Positions 23,790-32,478 of a stretch of 42,967 nt of DNA are shown piece after piece. The DNA is taken from assembly GCA_019244745.1 (NCBI GenBank), contig JAFASF010000274.1:1-42967 (forward strand), given 5' to 3'. The first letter of the stretch is position 1, and every line of letters begins with the position of its first letter. The DNA comes from Solirubrobacterales bacterium (lineage in GTDB: Bacteria > Actinomycetota > Thermoleophilia > Solirubrobacterales > Solirubrobacteraceae). Under the pieces are notes generated by a model, which saw only the letters and a list, made by a program, of their open reading frames with translations, was not told the DNA's origin and made no database searches. The position numbers were made by a program, and so were the translations under genes.

Positions 23790-24701
23790 CTACCGCCGGC
23801 TCGAGCCGCCCGCCCGCCCCGACATGTCACTGGCATCGTCGAGCGCGAGCACGATGTCGTAGTTGATGCTCCAATAGGGTACGTCGAGGTCCCGCCCGTC
23901 GGCCGCACGGCCTGGCTGGTGCCGGGTCAGCGGCGCGATCAGCTCGCTCTTGACTCCGAAGACGGCATCGGAATCGAGGTAGGGATCGCCGTCGGCGAAC
24001 ACGTGGGTGGTGACGCTCTGATAACCCCGCGCGGTGACCATGAAATGAATGTGCGCCGGGCGCATCGGGGAGCGGTTGGAGTTGGCGAGCAGCTTGCCCA
24101 CGGGGCCGTCCGCGGGTATGGGGTAGGCGGTCGGCTTGACCGACCAGAAGCAGTAGCGGCCGTCGTCGCCTGCGTACAGATGCCCACGGCCTCGGGGCTC
24201 CGACAGGTCCGCGTGCTGGACGTCGTAGAGCCCATCGTCGTCGGCCTGCCAAACCTCGATGTGTGCCTGGGGCACCGCCTCGCCGCTCACCGAGATCACT
24301 CGCCCCTGCACCAGGCAAGGCTCGCCGGGTGCACCGTTGGCGATGTCCTCGCCGTTGGCGACACGGGGTGAGCCCTCGACGAAGAACGGGCCAAACACGG
24401 TGGAAGGTGTCGCGACCGACGGCTTGCGGTGGTTCAACCCGACCACCAGCATCGAGACGCCCAGCACGTCGGACAGCAGGATGAACTCCTGTCGTTTGTC
24501 ATCGGTGATGTGGCCGGTCTGGGTGAGGAAGTCGATCCCCGCAAACCACTCTTCCTCGGTCAGTTCAACATCGGAGGCAAACGCGTGGAGATGGCGCACC
24601 AGGCTCTGGATGATTTCCTGAAAGCGCTCCGACCGACACCCGCTGAAACTGCTCAGTACCGCCTGCGTGAGCTCCTCGTCGGCGAGGTTGCGAGTGCTCA
24701 T
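23790..24701 (-). CDS. Hydroxyquinol-type intradiol ring-cleavage dioxygenase
   Basis: The 303-residue enzyme has the N-terminal helical dimerisation domain of catechol/hydroxyquinol dioxygenases (FQEIIQSLVRHLHAFASDV, EWFAGIDFLTQTGHI) and the catalytic beta-sandwich. Fe(III) ligands are visible: Tyr159 (DDDGLYD), Tyr193 (AYPIPADGPVG), His217 and His219 (RPAHIHFMV). ATPSTVFGPFFVEG and YPIPADGPVGKLL favour hydroxyquinol 1,2-dioxygenase over catechol 1,2-dioxygenase, giving maleylacetate. A TAGGAGG-type site precedes the ATG. It is divergent from a flavin monooxygenase gene that could supply its substrate. Maleylacetate reductase is not in the window. Confidence 0.85.
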   Translation of the reverse strand: MSTRNLADEELTQAVLSSFSGCRSERFQEIIQSLVRHLHAFASDVELTEEEWFAGIDFLTQTGHITDDKRQEFILLSDVLGVSMLVVGLNHRKPSVATPSTVFGPFFVEGSPRVANGEDIANGAPGEPCLVQGRVISVSGEAVPQAHIEVWQADDDGLYDVQHADLSEPRGRGHLYAGDDGRYCFWSVKPTAYPIPADGPVGKLLANSNRSPMRPAHIHFMVTARGYQSVTTHVFADGDPYLDSDAVFGVKSELIAPLTRHQPGRAADGRDLDVPYWSINYDIVLALDDASDMSGRAGGSSRR

Positions 24702-24803
24702 CGATTCCTCCTAGGGCCAGAGACGATCGTCGCGCCTGCGCGAGCCCTGAACGCTGCCGCAACCGCACGGGCGCCAATCGGGCATCTTGAGGAATTCTAA
24801 GCC

Positions 24804-24814
24804 CCCTGTCAGGG
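24804..24814. promoter_or_regulatory. Palindrome in the divergent dioxygenase/monooxygenase promoter region
   Basis: CCCTGTCAGGG is an 11-base perfect palindrome (central T) between the divergent starts, about 47 bases before the monooxygenase start. It could bind a shared regulator; none is encoded next to it. Confidence 0.3.
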
Positions 24815-24860
24815 TTCAGTCGGCGCGCGATCAGCAACACGGCGAATGAGGAGAAGACAG

Positions 24861-26414
24861 ATGCTCGACAGCACAGCGAAGACGTCTGGGCCGCTAACCG
24901 GCGATGAATATCTAGAGAGCCTGCGCGACGGCAGGGCGGTGTACGTCTACGGCGAGCGCGTCGAAGACGTCACCAAGCACCCGGCGTTTCGAAACAGCGC
25001 TCGTTCGATCGCCCGGCTGTACAACGCGCTGCATGACGACAAGACGCGGGACGTCATCACCACCGAGACCGACACCGGAAGCGGCGGCCGGACACACAAG
25101 TTCTTTCGCTTCCCGAGGAGCGCCGCTGACTGCGTCGGGGATCTCGAAGCCATCGCCGAGTGGGCGCGGCTGAGCTACGGCTGGCTCGGACGCAGCCCCG
25201 ACTACAAGGCCGCGTTCCTGGCCACGCTCGGCGCGAACTCCGACTTCTACGAGCCCTATCAGGAAAACGCAAAGCGCTGGTACAAGGAGGCCCAGGAGCG
25301 GGTGCTCTACTGGAACCACGCCATCATTCACCCCCCCGTGGACCGCAACCGGCCGCTCGAGGAAGTCGGCGACGTGTTCATGCACGTCGAGGGCGAGCGC
25401 GACGACGGCATCGTCGTCAGCGGGGCCAAGGTCGTCGCCACCGGCTCGGCGCTCACGCATTTCAACTTCATCGCCCACTACGGTCCGGTGCCCGTCCAGA
25501 AGAAGCAGTTCGCGATCGTGTGTGCGGTCGCGATGGACACCCCGGGCGTGAAGCTGATCTGCCGTCCCTCTTACGAGATGGTCGCCGAGGTGATGGGCAG
25601 TCCGTTCGACTACCCGCTCTCGAGCCGGCTCGACGAGAACGACGCGATCTTCATCTTCGACGAGGTTCTGGTGCCATGGGAGAACGTATTTGTGTACGGG
25701 GACATCGAGAAGGCCAACAATTTCTTCCCGTTCACCGGGTTCATCCCGCGGTTCTGCTTTCACGGGTGCATCCGGCTGGCGGTGAAGCTCGATTTCCTCG
25801 GCGGGCTGCTGATCAAGGCGGTCGAGACCACCGGCACCAAGGACTTCCGCGGCGTCCAGGCGCAGGTCGGCGAGGTGCTCGCCTGGCGCAACCTGTTGTG
25901 GGGTCTGGCCAGCGCGATGGCGCGCGAGCCGCAGTCCTGGAAGCAGGGCGCCGTGCTCCCCAACATGGACTACGCCATGGCCTACCGGCTGTTCTCGACG
26001 ATCGGATATCCCCGGGTCAAGGAGATCATCCAGCAGACCGTGTCAAGCGGCCTCATCTATATCAACTCAAACGCCAGGGACTTCAAGCACCCCGATATTC
26101 GAAAGTACCTCGACCGCTACGTCCGCGGATCCGATGGGATCGAGGCCGTCGAGCGGGTGAAGCTGATGAAGCTGCTGTGGGACGCCGTCGGAAGCGAGTT
26201 CGGGGGTCGGCACGAGCTTTATGAACGCAACTACAGCGGAAACAGCGAGAACATCCGGATGGAGGTGCTGTTTTCGGCCATGGCCAGTGGACAGGCCGAC
26301 CGGTACAAGGGGTTCGCCGAGCAGTGCATGGCCGAGTACGACCTCGATGGCTGGACCACGCCGGACCTGGTCAACCCCGTGGACGTAAGTTTCTTCGCCC
26401 GCGGCTCTGGCTGA
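24861..26414 (+). CDS. 4-hydroxyphenylacetate 3-monooxygenase family (HpaB/TftD-type) FADH2-dependent hydroxylase
   Basis: The 517-residue protein belongs to the HpaB/PheA/TftD group: [20 protein letters not shown] at the N-terminus, [37 protein letters not shown] (substrate/flavin loop), [38 protein letters not shown] and the C-terminal [13 protein letters not shown]. These enzymes take FADH2 from a separate reductase and hydroxylate phenols; TftD/HadA members make hydroxyquinol-type products. ATG 24861 is chosen over 24846 because the GAGGAGA ribosome site lies between them. No flavin reductase gene is adjacent, so it must come from elsewhere. Confidence 0.87.
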   Translation: MLDSTAKTSGPLTGDEYLESLRDGRAVYVYGERVEDVTKHPAFRNSARSIARLYNALHDDKTRDVITTETDTGSGGRTHKFFRFPRSAADCVGDLEAIAEWARLSYGWLGRSPDYKAAFLATLGANSDFYEPYQENAKRWYKEAQERVLYWNHAIIHPPVDRNRPLEEVGDVFMHVEGERDDGIVVSGAKVVATGSALTHFNFIAHYGPVPVQKKQFAIVCAVAMDTPGVKLICRPSYEMVAEVMGSPFDYPLSSRLDENDAIFIFDEVLVPWENVFVYGDIEKANNFFPFTGFIPRFCFHGCIRLAVKLDFLGGLLIKAVETTGTKDFRGVQAQVGEVLAWRNLLWGLASAMAREPQSWKQGAVLPNMDYAMAYRLFSTIGYPRVKEIIQQTVSSGLIYINSNARDFKHPDIRKYLDRYVRGSDGIEAVERVKLMKLLWDAVGSEFGGRHELYERNYSGNSENIRMEVLFSAMASGQADRYKGFAEQCMAEYDLDGWTTPDLVNPVDVSFFARGSG

Positions 26415-27028
26415 GCGTTCAGCCGCCATGATGGTCACCGCACCCTGCTCGAAGCAGGTGGACTCGGGGATCAGTGATGAAAGCGGCGGCCCACTGCCGC
26501 CGAACTGCACGCGGGCGGCTGGCGACCGCGCGGCGGTCGCGAGCAACAACTACGCCGCGGACGACGTGCCGAGGTCGTGGGCAACAACACCGACCTGACG
26601 ATCAAGTCAGCTGGTAGGACAATCGCGATAGTTCCGGCCCGAGCGGTACTGGCTGCTGAAGTCCCACCCCTGCCTCTCCCCGGTCGGCGAGTCGTGGATC
26701 GACGAGAACGTCTCCAAGAGCTCGTCGTCGCTGACCATCGTGGGGTCAACTACACCTCAGCGTGACCGGTGGGGCGCCGGAGCACACCCTGCTCGTAGCT
26801 GGGGTCGGCGACGGTGGCGGCGAGAACAGGGGCTCGTCCTCGCCGGGAGCGATCGCGCAGCTCGGGGTGCGGATTTCCTTCTCTCTCCTCGGCGCTCGGG
26901 CTGACGACAGCTCCACCATCAGCCCGCGAGCGCGCTCAACAGGCCGAGCTAACCGGTGAACTCCCGGATCGTACGGTTGGTGATGGCCGGGCGCCTGCCG
27001 CTCCCGCGGACGCTACATTCCGGCTTGG
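26415..27028. other. Long gap with one unassigned coding-like segment
   Basis: About 610 bases without an intact gene. Around 26607-26760 both strands are open with G or C at nearly every third position. The minus strand gives MVSDDELLETFSSIHDSPTG and RQGWDFSSQYRSG, and the plus strand gives RYWLLKSHPCLSPVGESW. One of these is probably a gene remnant, but I cannot name the family. No repeat or hairpin of note is seen. Confidence 0.35.
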
Positions 27029-27973
27029 ATGGCGCCGCCTCCCGACAACGTCGTCGCTCGCCGCGCCCAGACCAAAGCTCGACTGCGCCGGCGCCGTGCA
27101 GCGGTCCTCGGCGCAGCCCTCCTGGGGGTGATCGTCGCCATCGTGATCACGGTCGCCAGCACCGGCGGCACCGCGGTGCACCACGCGCGACCCAGCGCCG
27201 CGAAGCCGGCGGTCTACGCGAGCACGGTGACACCCCATCCTCGGCCGAGCTCTCTCGAGGCTCGCGGGGACGCGGTCATCCACAGGCTGGCGGCGCTCGG
27301 TTTGCCGGTGTACTGCGCGGGACCCCGCGGGCACGAGCTGGCGTTTACCTTCGACGACGGGCCCGGCGTGTACACGCACTACGCGGTCAAGAAGCTCACC
27401 CAGGCCCATGAGCGGGCCACTTTCTTCGTCGTCGGCAAGAGCATCGAGGCTTGGCCCGGTTGGCTCCAGCGGGAGCTGAAGGTCGCGACGCTCGCCGACC
27501 ACACCTTCCATCACTACGACCTCCTCGAGCTGCCGCCCGACCAGGTCACCTCGGAGCTCGAGAGTGACAAGCAGCTGATCGAGCGCGAGTCGGGTCAGCC
27601 GATCGACCTGTTCCGCCCGCCGTACGGCGCACAGGACGCCGCCGTCAACCAGATCGCGAGACGACTGGGGCTGCTGGACATCATGTGGTCGATGGACTCA
27701 CGTGATTCGCTCGGAGCGAACTGGGCCGGAATCATCCAGAACGTGGAGTCAGACCTGCGGCCCGGGGCGATCATCCTCATGCACGAGAATCGCGGCCAGA
27801 CGATCCGAGCGCTGACCACCCTCTTGCCCGTCCTCCATCAGCGGCATCTCCGTTCCGTCACGCTGCCGGAGCTGTTCGCGACCGACCCGCCGTCTCCCGC
27901 GCAAGTCCGCCGGGGTCTGGACGGTTGCGTAGGGCACCCGACGGGCCCGAGCAACCTCGCCGGCGCGAGTTAG
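27029..27973 (+). CDS. Membrane-anchored polysaccharide deacetylase (NodB domain)
   Basis: The 314-residue protein has a basic cytoplasmic tail, one membrane helix (about residues 25-45, VLGAALLGVIVAIVITVAST) and an extracellular carbohydrate esterase 4 domain. Motif 1 is AFTFDDGPGVY (Asp109, Asp110). Motif 2 is LADHTFHHYDL (His158, His162). Motif 3 is FRPPYGAQ, and a late LMHENRGQT provides the last histidine. All catalytic and metal residues are present. It should remove acetyl groups from N-acetylglucosamine in peptidoglycan or another surface polymer. There is no clear ribosome site before the ATG. It precedes an oxidoreductase gene by 49 bases. Confidence 0.88.
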   Translation: MAPPPDNVVARRAQTKARLRRRRAAVLGAALLGVIVAIVITVASTGGTAVHHARPSAAKPAVYASTVTPHPRPSSLEARGDAVIHRLAALGLPVYCAGPRGHELAFTFDDGPGVYTHYAVKKLTQAHERATFFVVGKSIEAWPGWLQRELKVATLADHTFHHYDLLELPPDQVTSELESDKQLIERESGQPIDLFRPPYGAQDAAVNQIARRLGLLDIMWSMDSRDSLGANWAGIIQNVESDLRPGAIILMHENRGQTIRALTTLLPVLHQRHLRSVTLPELFATDPPSPAQVRRGLDGCVGHPTGPSNLAGAS

Positions 27974-28022
27974 CCGCACTCGGCGCGGTGTGGCCGGCCC
28001 GCCGCTGTGCGAGACTCTCGCC

Positions 28023-28925
28023 GTGCGCGCGGTGGTCTTGAATTCGTTCAAGGGGCTCGACGGGCTCGAGCTCGCGGAGGTAACCGACCCGACACCGTCT
28101 GATGGGGAGCAGCTCGTGCACATCCGGGCGGTGTCTCTTGGCCCTTGGGACCGTGCCAGCGCCGAGGGCGCGTTCGTGGCGATGGGTGGCGTCAACGAGT
28201 TCCCACAGGTCCAGGGCTGGGATTTCGCGGGTGAGACCCCTGATGGCCGGCGGGTCCTCGGTTTCGTGCCGCAGCCGTGGATGCGGGTCGGCGCGCTGGC
28301 CGAGTGGATCTCGGTGCCCGCTGACATCCTCGCGCCGTTGCCCGACGCCCTCGACTTTCCGACGGGGAGTGCACTGCCGGTCTGTGCGCTGACCGGACGA
28401 CTGCTGGTAGATGCCGCCGGCGTGGCCGATAACGATCTCGTGCTCGTGACGGGTGCCGCCGGGATGGTCGGCGGCTTCGCGTTGCAGCTCGCTGCGGGAC
28501 GGGGAGCTCGAGTCGTGGCTGCCGTGCGCGAGTCCGACGCGGAGGAGGCGCGTCGGCTCGGGGCCGAGACCATCGTCAACACGGAAGGAGAGCTCGAGGT
28601 CGAGGTTCGCGGCCGGTGGCAGGACGGTGTCGATGCCTGCCTGGACACGGCGGGACTGGGCGCCGCGGCTTTGGTCTGCGTGCGCGACGGCGGCGCGTTC
28701 GTCACCACTGTTCCATGGGCGGTGCCCGACCCGGCCCGAGGAATAGCTCCTCAGACCGTGCAGGTGCAGCCCGACGCCGATGCAACGGCGGAGGTGGCGG
28801 GCCTGGCGGCAGCGGGCCAGCTGACGGTGCGCGTGTCCGAGATTCTGCCGCTCGAGCGATTCCACGACGCGTATGCCCGATTGGAGCGCGGAGGCCTGCA
28901 CGGGAAGATCGTGCTGACTCCCTGA
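28023..28925 (+). CDS. MDR-family NADPH:quinone oxidoreductase-like enzyme
   Basis: The 300-residue protein is a zinc-free medium-chain reductase. It opens VRAVVLNSFKGLDGLELAEV, has VQGWDFAGETPDGRRVLGF in the GroES-like part and LVLVTGAAGMVGGFALQLAA (AAGxVG NADPH motif) in the Rossmann part, and ends LPLERFHDAYARLERGGLHG with KIVLTP. It lacks the zinc ligands of alcohol dehydrogenases. Quinone or enone reduction is likely, with substrate unknown. GTG 28023 was chosen because MDR proteins begin with this strand; an earlier GTG at 27990 adds only unconserved residues. A terminator-like hairpin follows. Confidence 0.85.
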   Translation: MRAVVLNSFKGLDGLELAEVTDPTPSDGEQLVHIRAVSLGPWDRASAEGAFVAMGGVNEFPQVQGWDFAGETPDGRRVLGFVPQPWMRVGALAEWISVPADILAPLPDALDFPTGSALPVCALTGRLLVDAAGVADNDLVLVTGAAGMVGGFALQLAAGRGARVVAAVRESDAEEARRLGAETIVNTEGELEVEVRGRWQDGVDACLDTAGLGAAALVCVRDGGAFVTTVPWAVPDPARGIAPQTVQVQPDADATAEVAGLAAAGQLTVRVSEILPLERFHDAYARLERGGLHGKIVLTP

Positions 28926-29055
28926 GTTCGCGTCGCTGCTCCACTTTGTGGCCGCCTTCTTGCCGGTGCCGGTGTTCTGCATGCCCTCGACGGCCCCTGG
29001 AGGGAATCGAGCCGCCGATCGTTCATGTGCACGCGCTACCTGGCGCCGTTAGCGT

Positions 29056-29091
29056 GAAACGCCGGGGCCCTAGCGGGATGGGCCCCGTTTC
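29056..29091. terminator. Bidirectional intrinsic terminator between convergent genes
   Basis: GGGGCCC (29064-29070) pairs with GGGCCCC (29080-29086) around a 9-base loop. The stem extends with GAAAC (29056-29060) against GTTTC (29087-29091), leaving a small bulge. The outer A and T runs can serve either direction. It lies between the MDR gene (plus) and the MarR gene (minus). Confidence 0.68.
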
Positions 29092-29097
29092 CCTCGG

Positions 29098-29541
29098 TCA
29101 CGGCTCTGAGAGCTCTGCGTTGGCTCGCTCCAGCGCGATGCTCAGAACGCGACCCGCGGTCGCCAGGTCATCGGCCGGTAGGTCGCCCCATAACCGCTGG
29201 GTGATTTCGGTAACGGCTCCTCGGATCCGGGCGTGGAGCTGTCGCCCAGCGTCGGTGAGCCGTGCCGGCGAACCGGTGCCATCCGGGGCATCCAGCAGCC
29301 GCGCGTCGACCAACTCGGCAATGCGCGCCTGCGCCTCGGGTTTACTGACCTTCAACACGCCCGCTATGCGGCCGCTCAGCTGACCGCGATCCACGGCTCC
29401 GTTGCCGGCCAGGGCCACGTTCAGGGAGACCCACTGCGGTTCGGTGAGCCCGGTCCCGGTCAGCTGCCGGTCCAGGATCGCTCCGAGTGCCTTCTCGGTC
29501 TGGCCGATGACCTGGGTGCCAAAGGTGGGGGTGGAGGACAT
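29098..29541 (-). CDS. MarR-family transcriptional regulator
   Basis: The 147-residue protein fits MarR: the first helix QVIGQTEKALGAILDRQLTG, then LTEPQWVSLNVALAGNGAVD, then the winged helix with QLSGRIAGVLKVSKPEAQAR as recognition region, IAELVDARLLDAPDGTGSPA as wing and LTDAGRQLHARIRGAV as dimerisation helix. ATG 29541 is preceded by AAAGGAA; longer reading into the intergenic DNA would cross the operator array. It is divergent from a second MarR gene and probably controls itself, and perhaps its neighbour, through the repeats between them. Ligand is unknown. Confidence 0.85.
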   Translation of the reverse strand: MSSTPTFGTQVIGQTEKALGAILDRQLTGTGLTEPQWVSLNVALAGNGAVDRGQLSGRIAGVLKVSKPEAQARIAELVDARLLDAPDGTGSPARLTDAGRQLHARIRGAVTEITQRLWGDLPADDLATAGRVLSIALERANAELSEP

Positions 29542-29556
29542 GGATTCGTTCCTTTT

Positions 29557-29632
29557 GTTGGTCTGCAACGTTGGGGATACCAACCTATCATACAACCGTT
29601 GGCTCGGTCAACGTTGGCGAATCCAACGTTGG
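29557..29632. promoter_or_regulatory. Operator array of GTTG/CAAC half-sites between divergent MarR genes
   Basis: Palindromes occur at 29566-29574 (CAACGTTGG), 29593-29602 (CAACCGTTGG), 29609-29617 (CAACGTTGG) and 29623-29632 (CCAACGTTGG). Overlapping them is GTTGG-N5-CCAAC at 29570-29584 and again at 29613-29627, and GTTG-N5-CAAC at 29557-29569. Such a dense set in under 80 bases between two MarR genes strongly suggests cooperative binding by one of them. Confidence 0.75.
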
Positions 29633-29657
29633 CATATCCACATTAGAGTATGCGATC

Positions 29658-30116
29658 GTGGACGACGCTCCTAACGCCTATGCGGATTACGAGCCGCCCA
29701 GGCGCCTGCGAGGATTGCCGACATGGCTGGCCAGCGAGATCGCGCGCAGGGGACAGCGCCTGGTCAGTGAAGGGCTGGCACAGGAGGGCGCGCGGAGGCA
29801 GCACTTCTCGGTGTTGACCTCGCTCTCCGAGCAGGGAGCCGCGAGTCAGGCCGCTCTAGGACGCCGGCTGTGGATCGACCGCAGCGACCTGCACGCCATC
29901 CTCACCGAGCTGGAGGGGCGGGGCCTCGTGGCTCGCGTCCGCGATGAGCAGGACCGCCGGCGCAACGTGGTCGCCCTCACCCCGGCTGGGAGGACGGTTC
30001 TCAACCGCCTCGACAAAAGGGTTGATGCCGCGCAGGACGCCCTGCTCGAGCCCCTCTCACCGGCTGACCGTCGCGTGCTTCGACGGTTGCTCGAGCAACT
30101 CGCCGAGGGCGCGTGA
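29658..30116 (+). CDS. MarR-family transcriptional regulator (divergent partner)
   Basis: The 152-residue product has LRGLPTWLASEIARRGQRLV, HFSVLTSLSEQGAASQAALG and RRLWIDRSDLHAILTELEGR as helix-turn-helix. The wing is LVARVRDEQDRRRNVVALTP with the conserved D-x-x-D-x-R-R-x-x-x-V-x-L-T pattern, then AGRTVLNRL. GTG 29658 starts just after the operator array; reading further upstream would translate the operators and is unlikely. It shares only the fold with the other MarR protein. Its own target may be the same intergenic array. Confidence 0.85.
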   Translation: MDDAPNAYADYEPPRRLRGLPTWLASEIARRGQRLVSEGLAQEGARRQHFSVLTSLSEQGAASQAALGRRLWIDRSDLHAILTELEGRGLVARVRDEQDRRRNVVALTPAGRTVLNRLDKRVDAAQDALLEPLSPADRRVLRRLLEQLAEGA

Positions 30117-30122
30117 CGGCGG

Positions 30123-30674
30123 TCAGGGACGCAGCCTCACCCGATCTCCGGGTTGCAGCGTGCTGCTCGCCAGTTTGGGGTTGAGCTGCTCGAGCTTGCT
30201 GAGGTTGATCCCGGTCTTGTCGGCGATCAAACCGAGCGAGTCGCCGGGTCGGACGGTCCAGAAGCGGGGTCCGGCGGGCTTCGGGCGTGGCATCGGCGGG
30301 TGCGCCCACAGGTTCAGCCGCTGTCCGGGGAGAAGTGCGTTCGGATCGGTGTTCCGATTGAACGCCTCGAGCTGAACAACGGTCAGGCCGGTCTTCCGCG
30401 CGATCAGCGCCAGGGTGTCGCCGGGACGGACGATCCAGTAGGGGGGAGGGCGGCGAAGGGCGTGGCGGGGGAGGTTTGCCTGACTGCCGTGGTTACCGGA
30501 AATGCCGGGGGACATCACGACCACGATGGCGGTGGCGGCCAGCAAGGCCACGAGCGCAACGGGAGCGAGGTAGCGCAAGAACCTGCCTCGTGATTGGGTA
30601 GCTCCCGCAAGTTGCACGGTCGATCCAAATTCCGCCAAGCGCTGATCCTCTGGTACACGCAAACTGTGGCGCAT
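30123..30674 (-). CDS. Membrane-anchored protein with two LysM domains
   Basis: From ATG 30674 the 183-residue protein has a short basic cytoplasmic part, one membrane helix (RYLAPVALVALLAATAIVVV) and two LysM repeats. The first is YWIVRPGDTLALIARKTGL with LEAFNRNTDPNALLPGQRL; the second is FWTVRPGDSLGLIADKTGI with LEQLNPKLASSTLQPGDRV. LysM binds N-acetylglucosamine polymers such as peptidoglycan, so it probably sits at the cell wall. The open frame extends 118 codons upstream, but that part is compositionally odd and unconserved. No strong ribosome site marks the start. It converges with the MarR gene, leaving only 6 bases between them. Confidence 0.8.
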   Translation of the reverse strand: MRHSLRVPEDQRLAEFGSTVQLAGATQSRGRFLRYLAPVALVALLAATAIVVVMSPGISGNHGSQANLPRHALRRPPPYWIVRPGDTLALIARKTGLTVVQLEAFNRNTDPNALLPGQRLNLWAHPPMPRPKPAGPRFWTVRPGDSLGLIADKTGINLSKLEQLNPKLASSTLQPGDRVRLRP

Positions 30675-30939
30675 TCGAGCGAGGATCGCCAGGGGCGCAC
30701 GCCTGATTTCGCATCCGTAGGACTCCCCGTACCTTTGCCCGCGGCGCGAGGGCGATGAGCGATCACGAGTTCTTGGTTCCGATCCGGCCGCCGGGCGGCG
30801 ATGCGACCTCGACGAAGAGCTTGCCGCCGTGCCCGGGTCCATGACTCCTACGCACCGTAGTCGGTAGCCTCCGAAGCAGCTGGGAACCTTGGTTCGCGAA
30901 GCCTTCGTGCTTGGCGGCTCTTCGTGCGTGTCGCGGGCG

Positions 30940-31287
30940 TCAGTGCAAGTGGCGCTGCCAGTCCGCCGGAACCCGCCCGGCAGGGCCGGGCGTGGGCTGA
31001 TCGAGCGGATGATGCTCGGGGGGAGCAAGCGCGGGACCCTCGTAGAACTGTTCGGTGGAGTAGTCCCAGAACCAGTCCTCGCCCGGCTCGAAACTACGGA
31101 TCAACGGGTGCCCTGCTTCAGCGAAATGTCGGCTGGCGTGCTGCGACGGCGATGAGTCGCAGCATCCGATGTGCCCGCACTGGGCGCACCGGCGCAGGTG
31201 AAACCACCAACCGTCTTCGGCGAGGCACTCGGCGCACCCGGTTCCGGACGGGGGCACGGACGGATCAATTGCGGCGTCATACGACAT
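30940..31287 (-). CDS. UBP-type zinc-finger protein
   Basis: The 115-residue protein consists mostly of a UBP (ubiquitin-protease type, ZnF-UBP) zinc finger. Cysteines come in GTGCAECLAEDGWW and RRCAQCGHIGCCDSS, histidines in SQHASRHFAEAGHPLIRSFE, followed by WFWDYSTEQF. In eukaryotes this finger binds the free C-terminus of ubiquitin. In actinobacteria it occurs as a stand-alone small protein of unknown partner, often in genomes that encode response-regulator/thioredoxin-reductase fusions like the one at 37.5-39.1 kb. ATG 31287 is preceded by AGGG; an upstream ATG adds 16 unconserved residues. Confidence 0.88.
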   Translation of the reverse strand: MSYDAAIDPSVPPSGTGCAECLAEDGWWFHLRRCAQCGHIGCCDSSPSQHASRHFAEAGHPLIRSFEPGEDWFWDYSTEQFYEGPALAPPEHHPLDQPTPGPAGRVPADWQRHLH

Positions 31288-31380
31288 GTCTGCCCTCACG
31301 ATCACGGAGGTTTGTGGGGGGCGCGTAGCGCCCACCGAACGAATACCTACGCTAGCGCGCTCGTCGTGTGCCCGAGGGAG

Positions 31381-32349
31381 TCACGCGGTGCCCGGACCGC
31401 TGTAGGACGGAGGAGCCGATGTGGTTGCTTGGGCCGATGCAATCTGCGAGAGCAGCTGCGACGGGCTGGTTCCCCCGACGACCTCCAGCCGGGGTAAGCG
31501 GAAGCGGTCCTGTTGCGGACTGGCCCATCCCGAGACCGACGTCGTCGCACCCACGAATCCCGCAGCGCGGACAGCGTTGATCACTGTCGCGTCGTAGTGG
31601 CCCAACGGGTAACTGAACCAGTTCGCGGGAACCCCGTACCGGCTGCGCAGCACCTGTCGTGCGTTTGTCACCTCCTGAGTCAGTTGCCCGGAATCCACCG
31701 TGGTCAGGTCGGTCCCGGTCATTCCCTCGGTGTCGAGTTCCCAGCCGGCGGCGATCAGGCCCCGAATCTGAGAGTCGGTCAACCCTCCCTCCGACGGAGG
31801 GAGGCCGCTCACCTGGAGGTTCTCGACCCCCACCCAGCCAAGCCCCTTGAGGACCGGCGCCGCGTTTGTGTACTGAGAGGCGTAACCGTCATCGAAGCTG
31901 ATCACGATCGGCTTACCCGATCCGAGCGAGGCCCCCCGCGTCCAGTAGGCCTCGAGCTGGTCGAGGGTCACGGCATGCCAACCGGCTGCCTTGAGCGCGG
32001 CCATCTGGCTCGAGAACTCATCCGCCGGCACGTACACAGCCGGGGAAGCGGAGCTCCCGGCCGGCGCCACGTTGATCACGTGATACGCCAGGATCGGAAC
32101 CGTCGTGGTCCCGCCCGCGCCGGCGCCGGACGCCCCCGAACCGGACCCGGTCGAAGACTTGGCGGAGGCCCCCGATCCGCGCTTCGAGGTGTGCGAGCCT
32201 GATCCGCCCACCGAGGTCAGCACCACGGTGGCCACGACCCCGATGACCACGATCAGCGAGCCGAGCGCGGCGAATCGTTCGCGCCTGACGCGCGCTCGGC
32301 GCTCTCGCGCCTGCTCTGGACGACGGGCCCGCGCGTCGCGGAAGCTCAT
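31381..32349 (-). CDS. Polysaccharide deacetylase-like protein with altered metal site
   Basis: The 322-residue protein has an Arg-rich tail, one membrane helix (ALGSLIVVIGVVATVVLTSV), a Ser/Gly-rich linker (about residues 50-80) and a NodB-type domain: VPILAYHVI, then PIVISFDDGYASQY (Asp153, Asp154), then WFSYPLGHYDATV (family: F-x-YPxGxxD). Where active enzymes have H-T-x-x-H it reads WELDTEGMTGTDL, so both metal histidines are missing (E208 and G212). It may bind rather than hydrolyse glycans, or use other ligands. ATG 32349 is chosen since the 27 residues upstream are unconserved. It is unrelated in detail to the intact deacetylase at 27 kb. Confidence 0.82.
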   Translation of the reverse strand: MSFRDARARRPEQARERRARVRRERFAALGSLIVVIGVVATVVLTSVGGSGSHTSKRGSGASAKSSTGSGSGASGAGAGGTTTVPILAYHVINVAPAGSSASPAVYVPADEFSSQMAALKAAGWHAVTLDQLEAYWTRGASLGSGKPIVISFDDGYASQYTNAAPVLKGLGWVGVENLQVSGLPPSEGGLTDSQIRGLIAAGWELDTEGMTGTDLTTVDSGQLTQEVTNARQVLRSRYGVPANWFSYPLGHYDATVINAVRAAGFVGATTSVSGWASPQQDRFRLPRLEVVGGTSPSQLLSQIASAQATTSAPPSYSGPGTA

Positions 32350-32478
32350 TTGCCGCGACGTTACACGTTGGTGCCGTCGCCGACCATGCGGCCGGGTTCG
32401 TAGTGCACCGCGCTCGCACGAAGGCGCCAAGGTACCGTCAAGTCCGTAGTTCCCCAGACCAGGTCCTCATCGCCCCTC

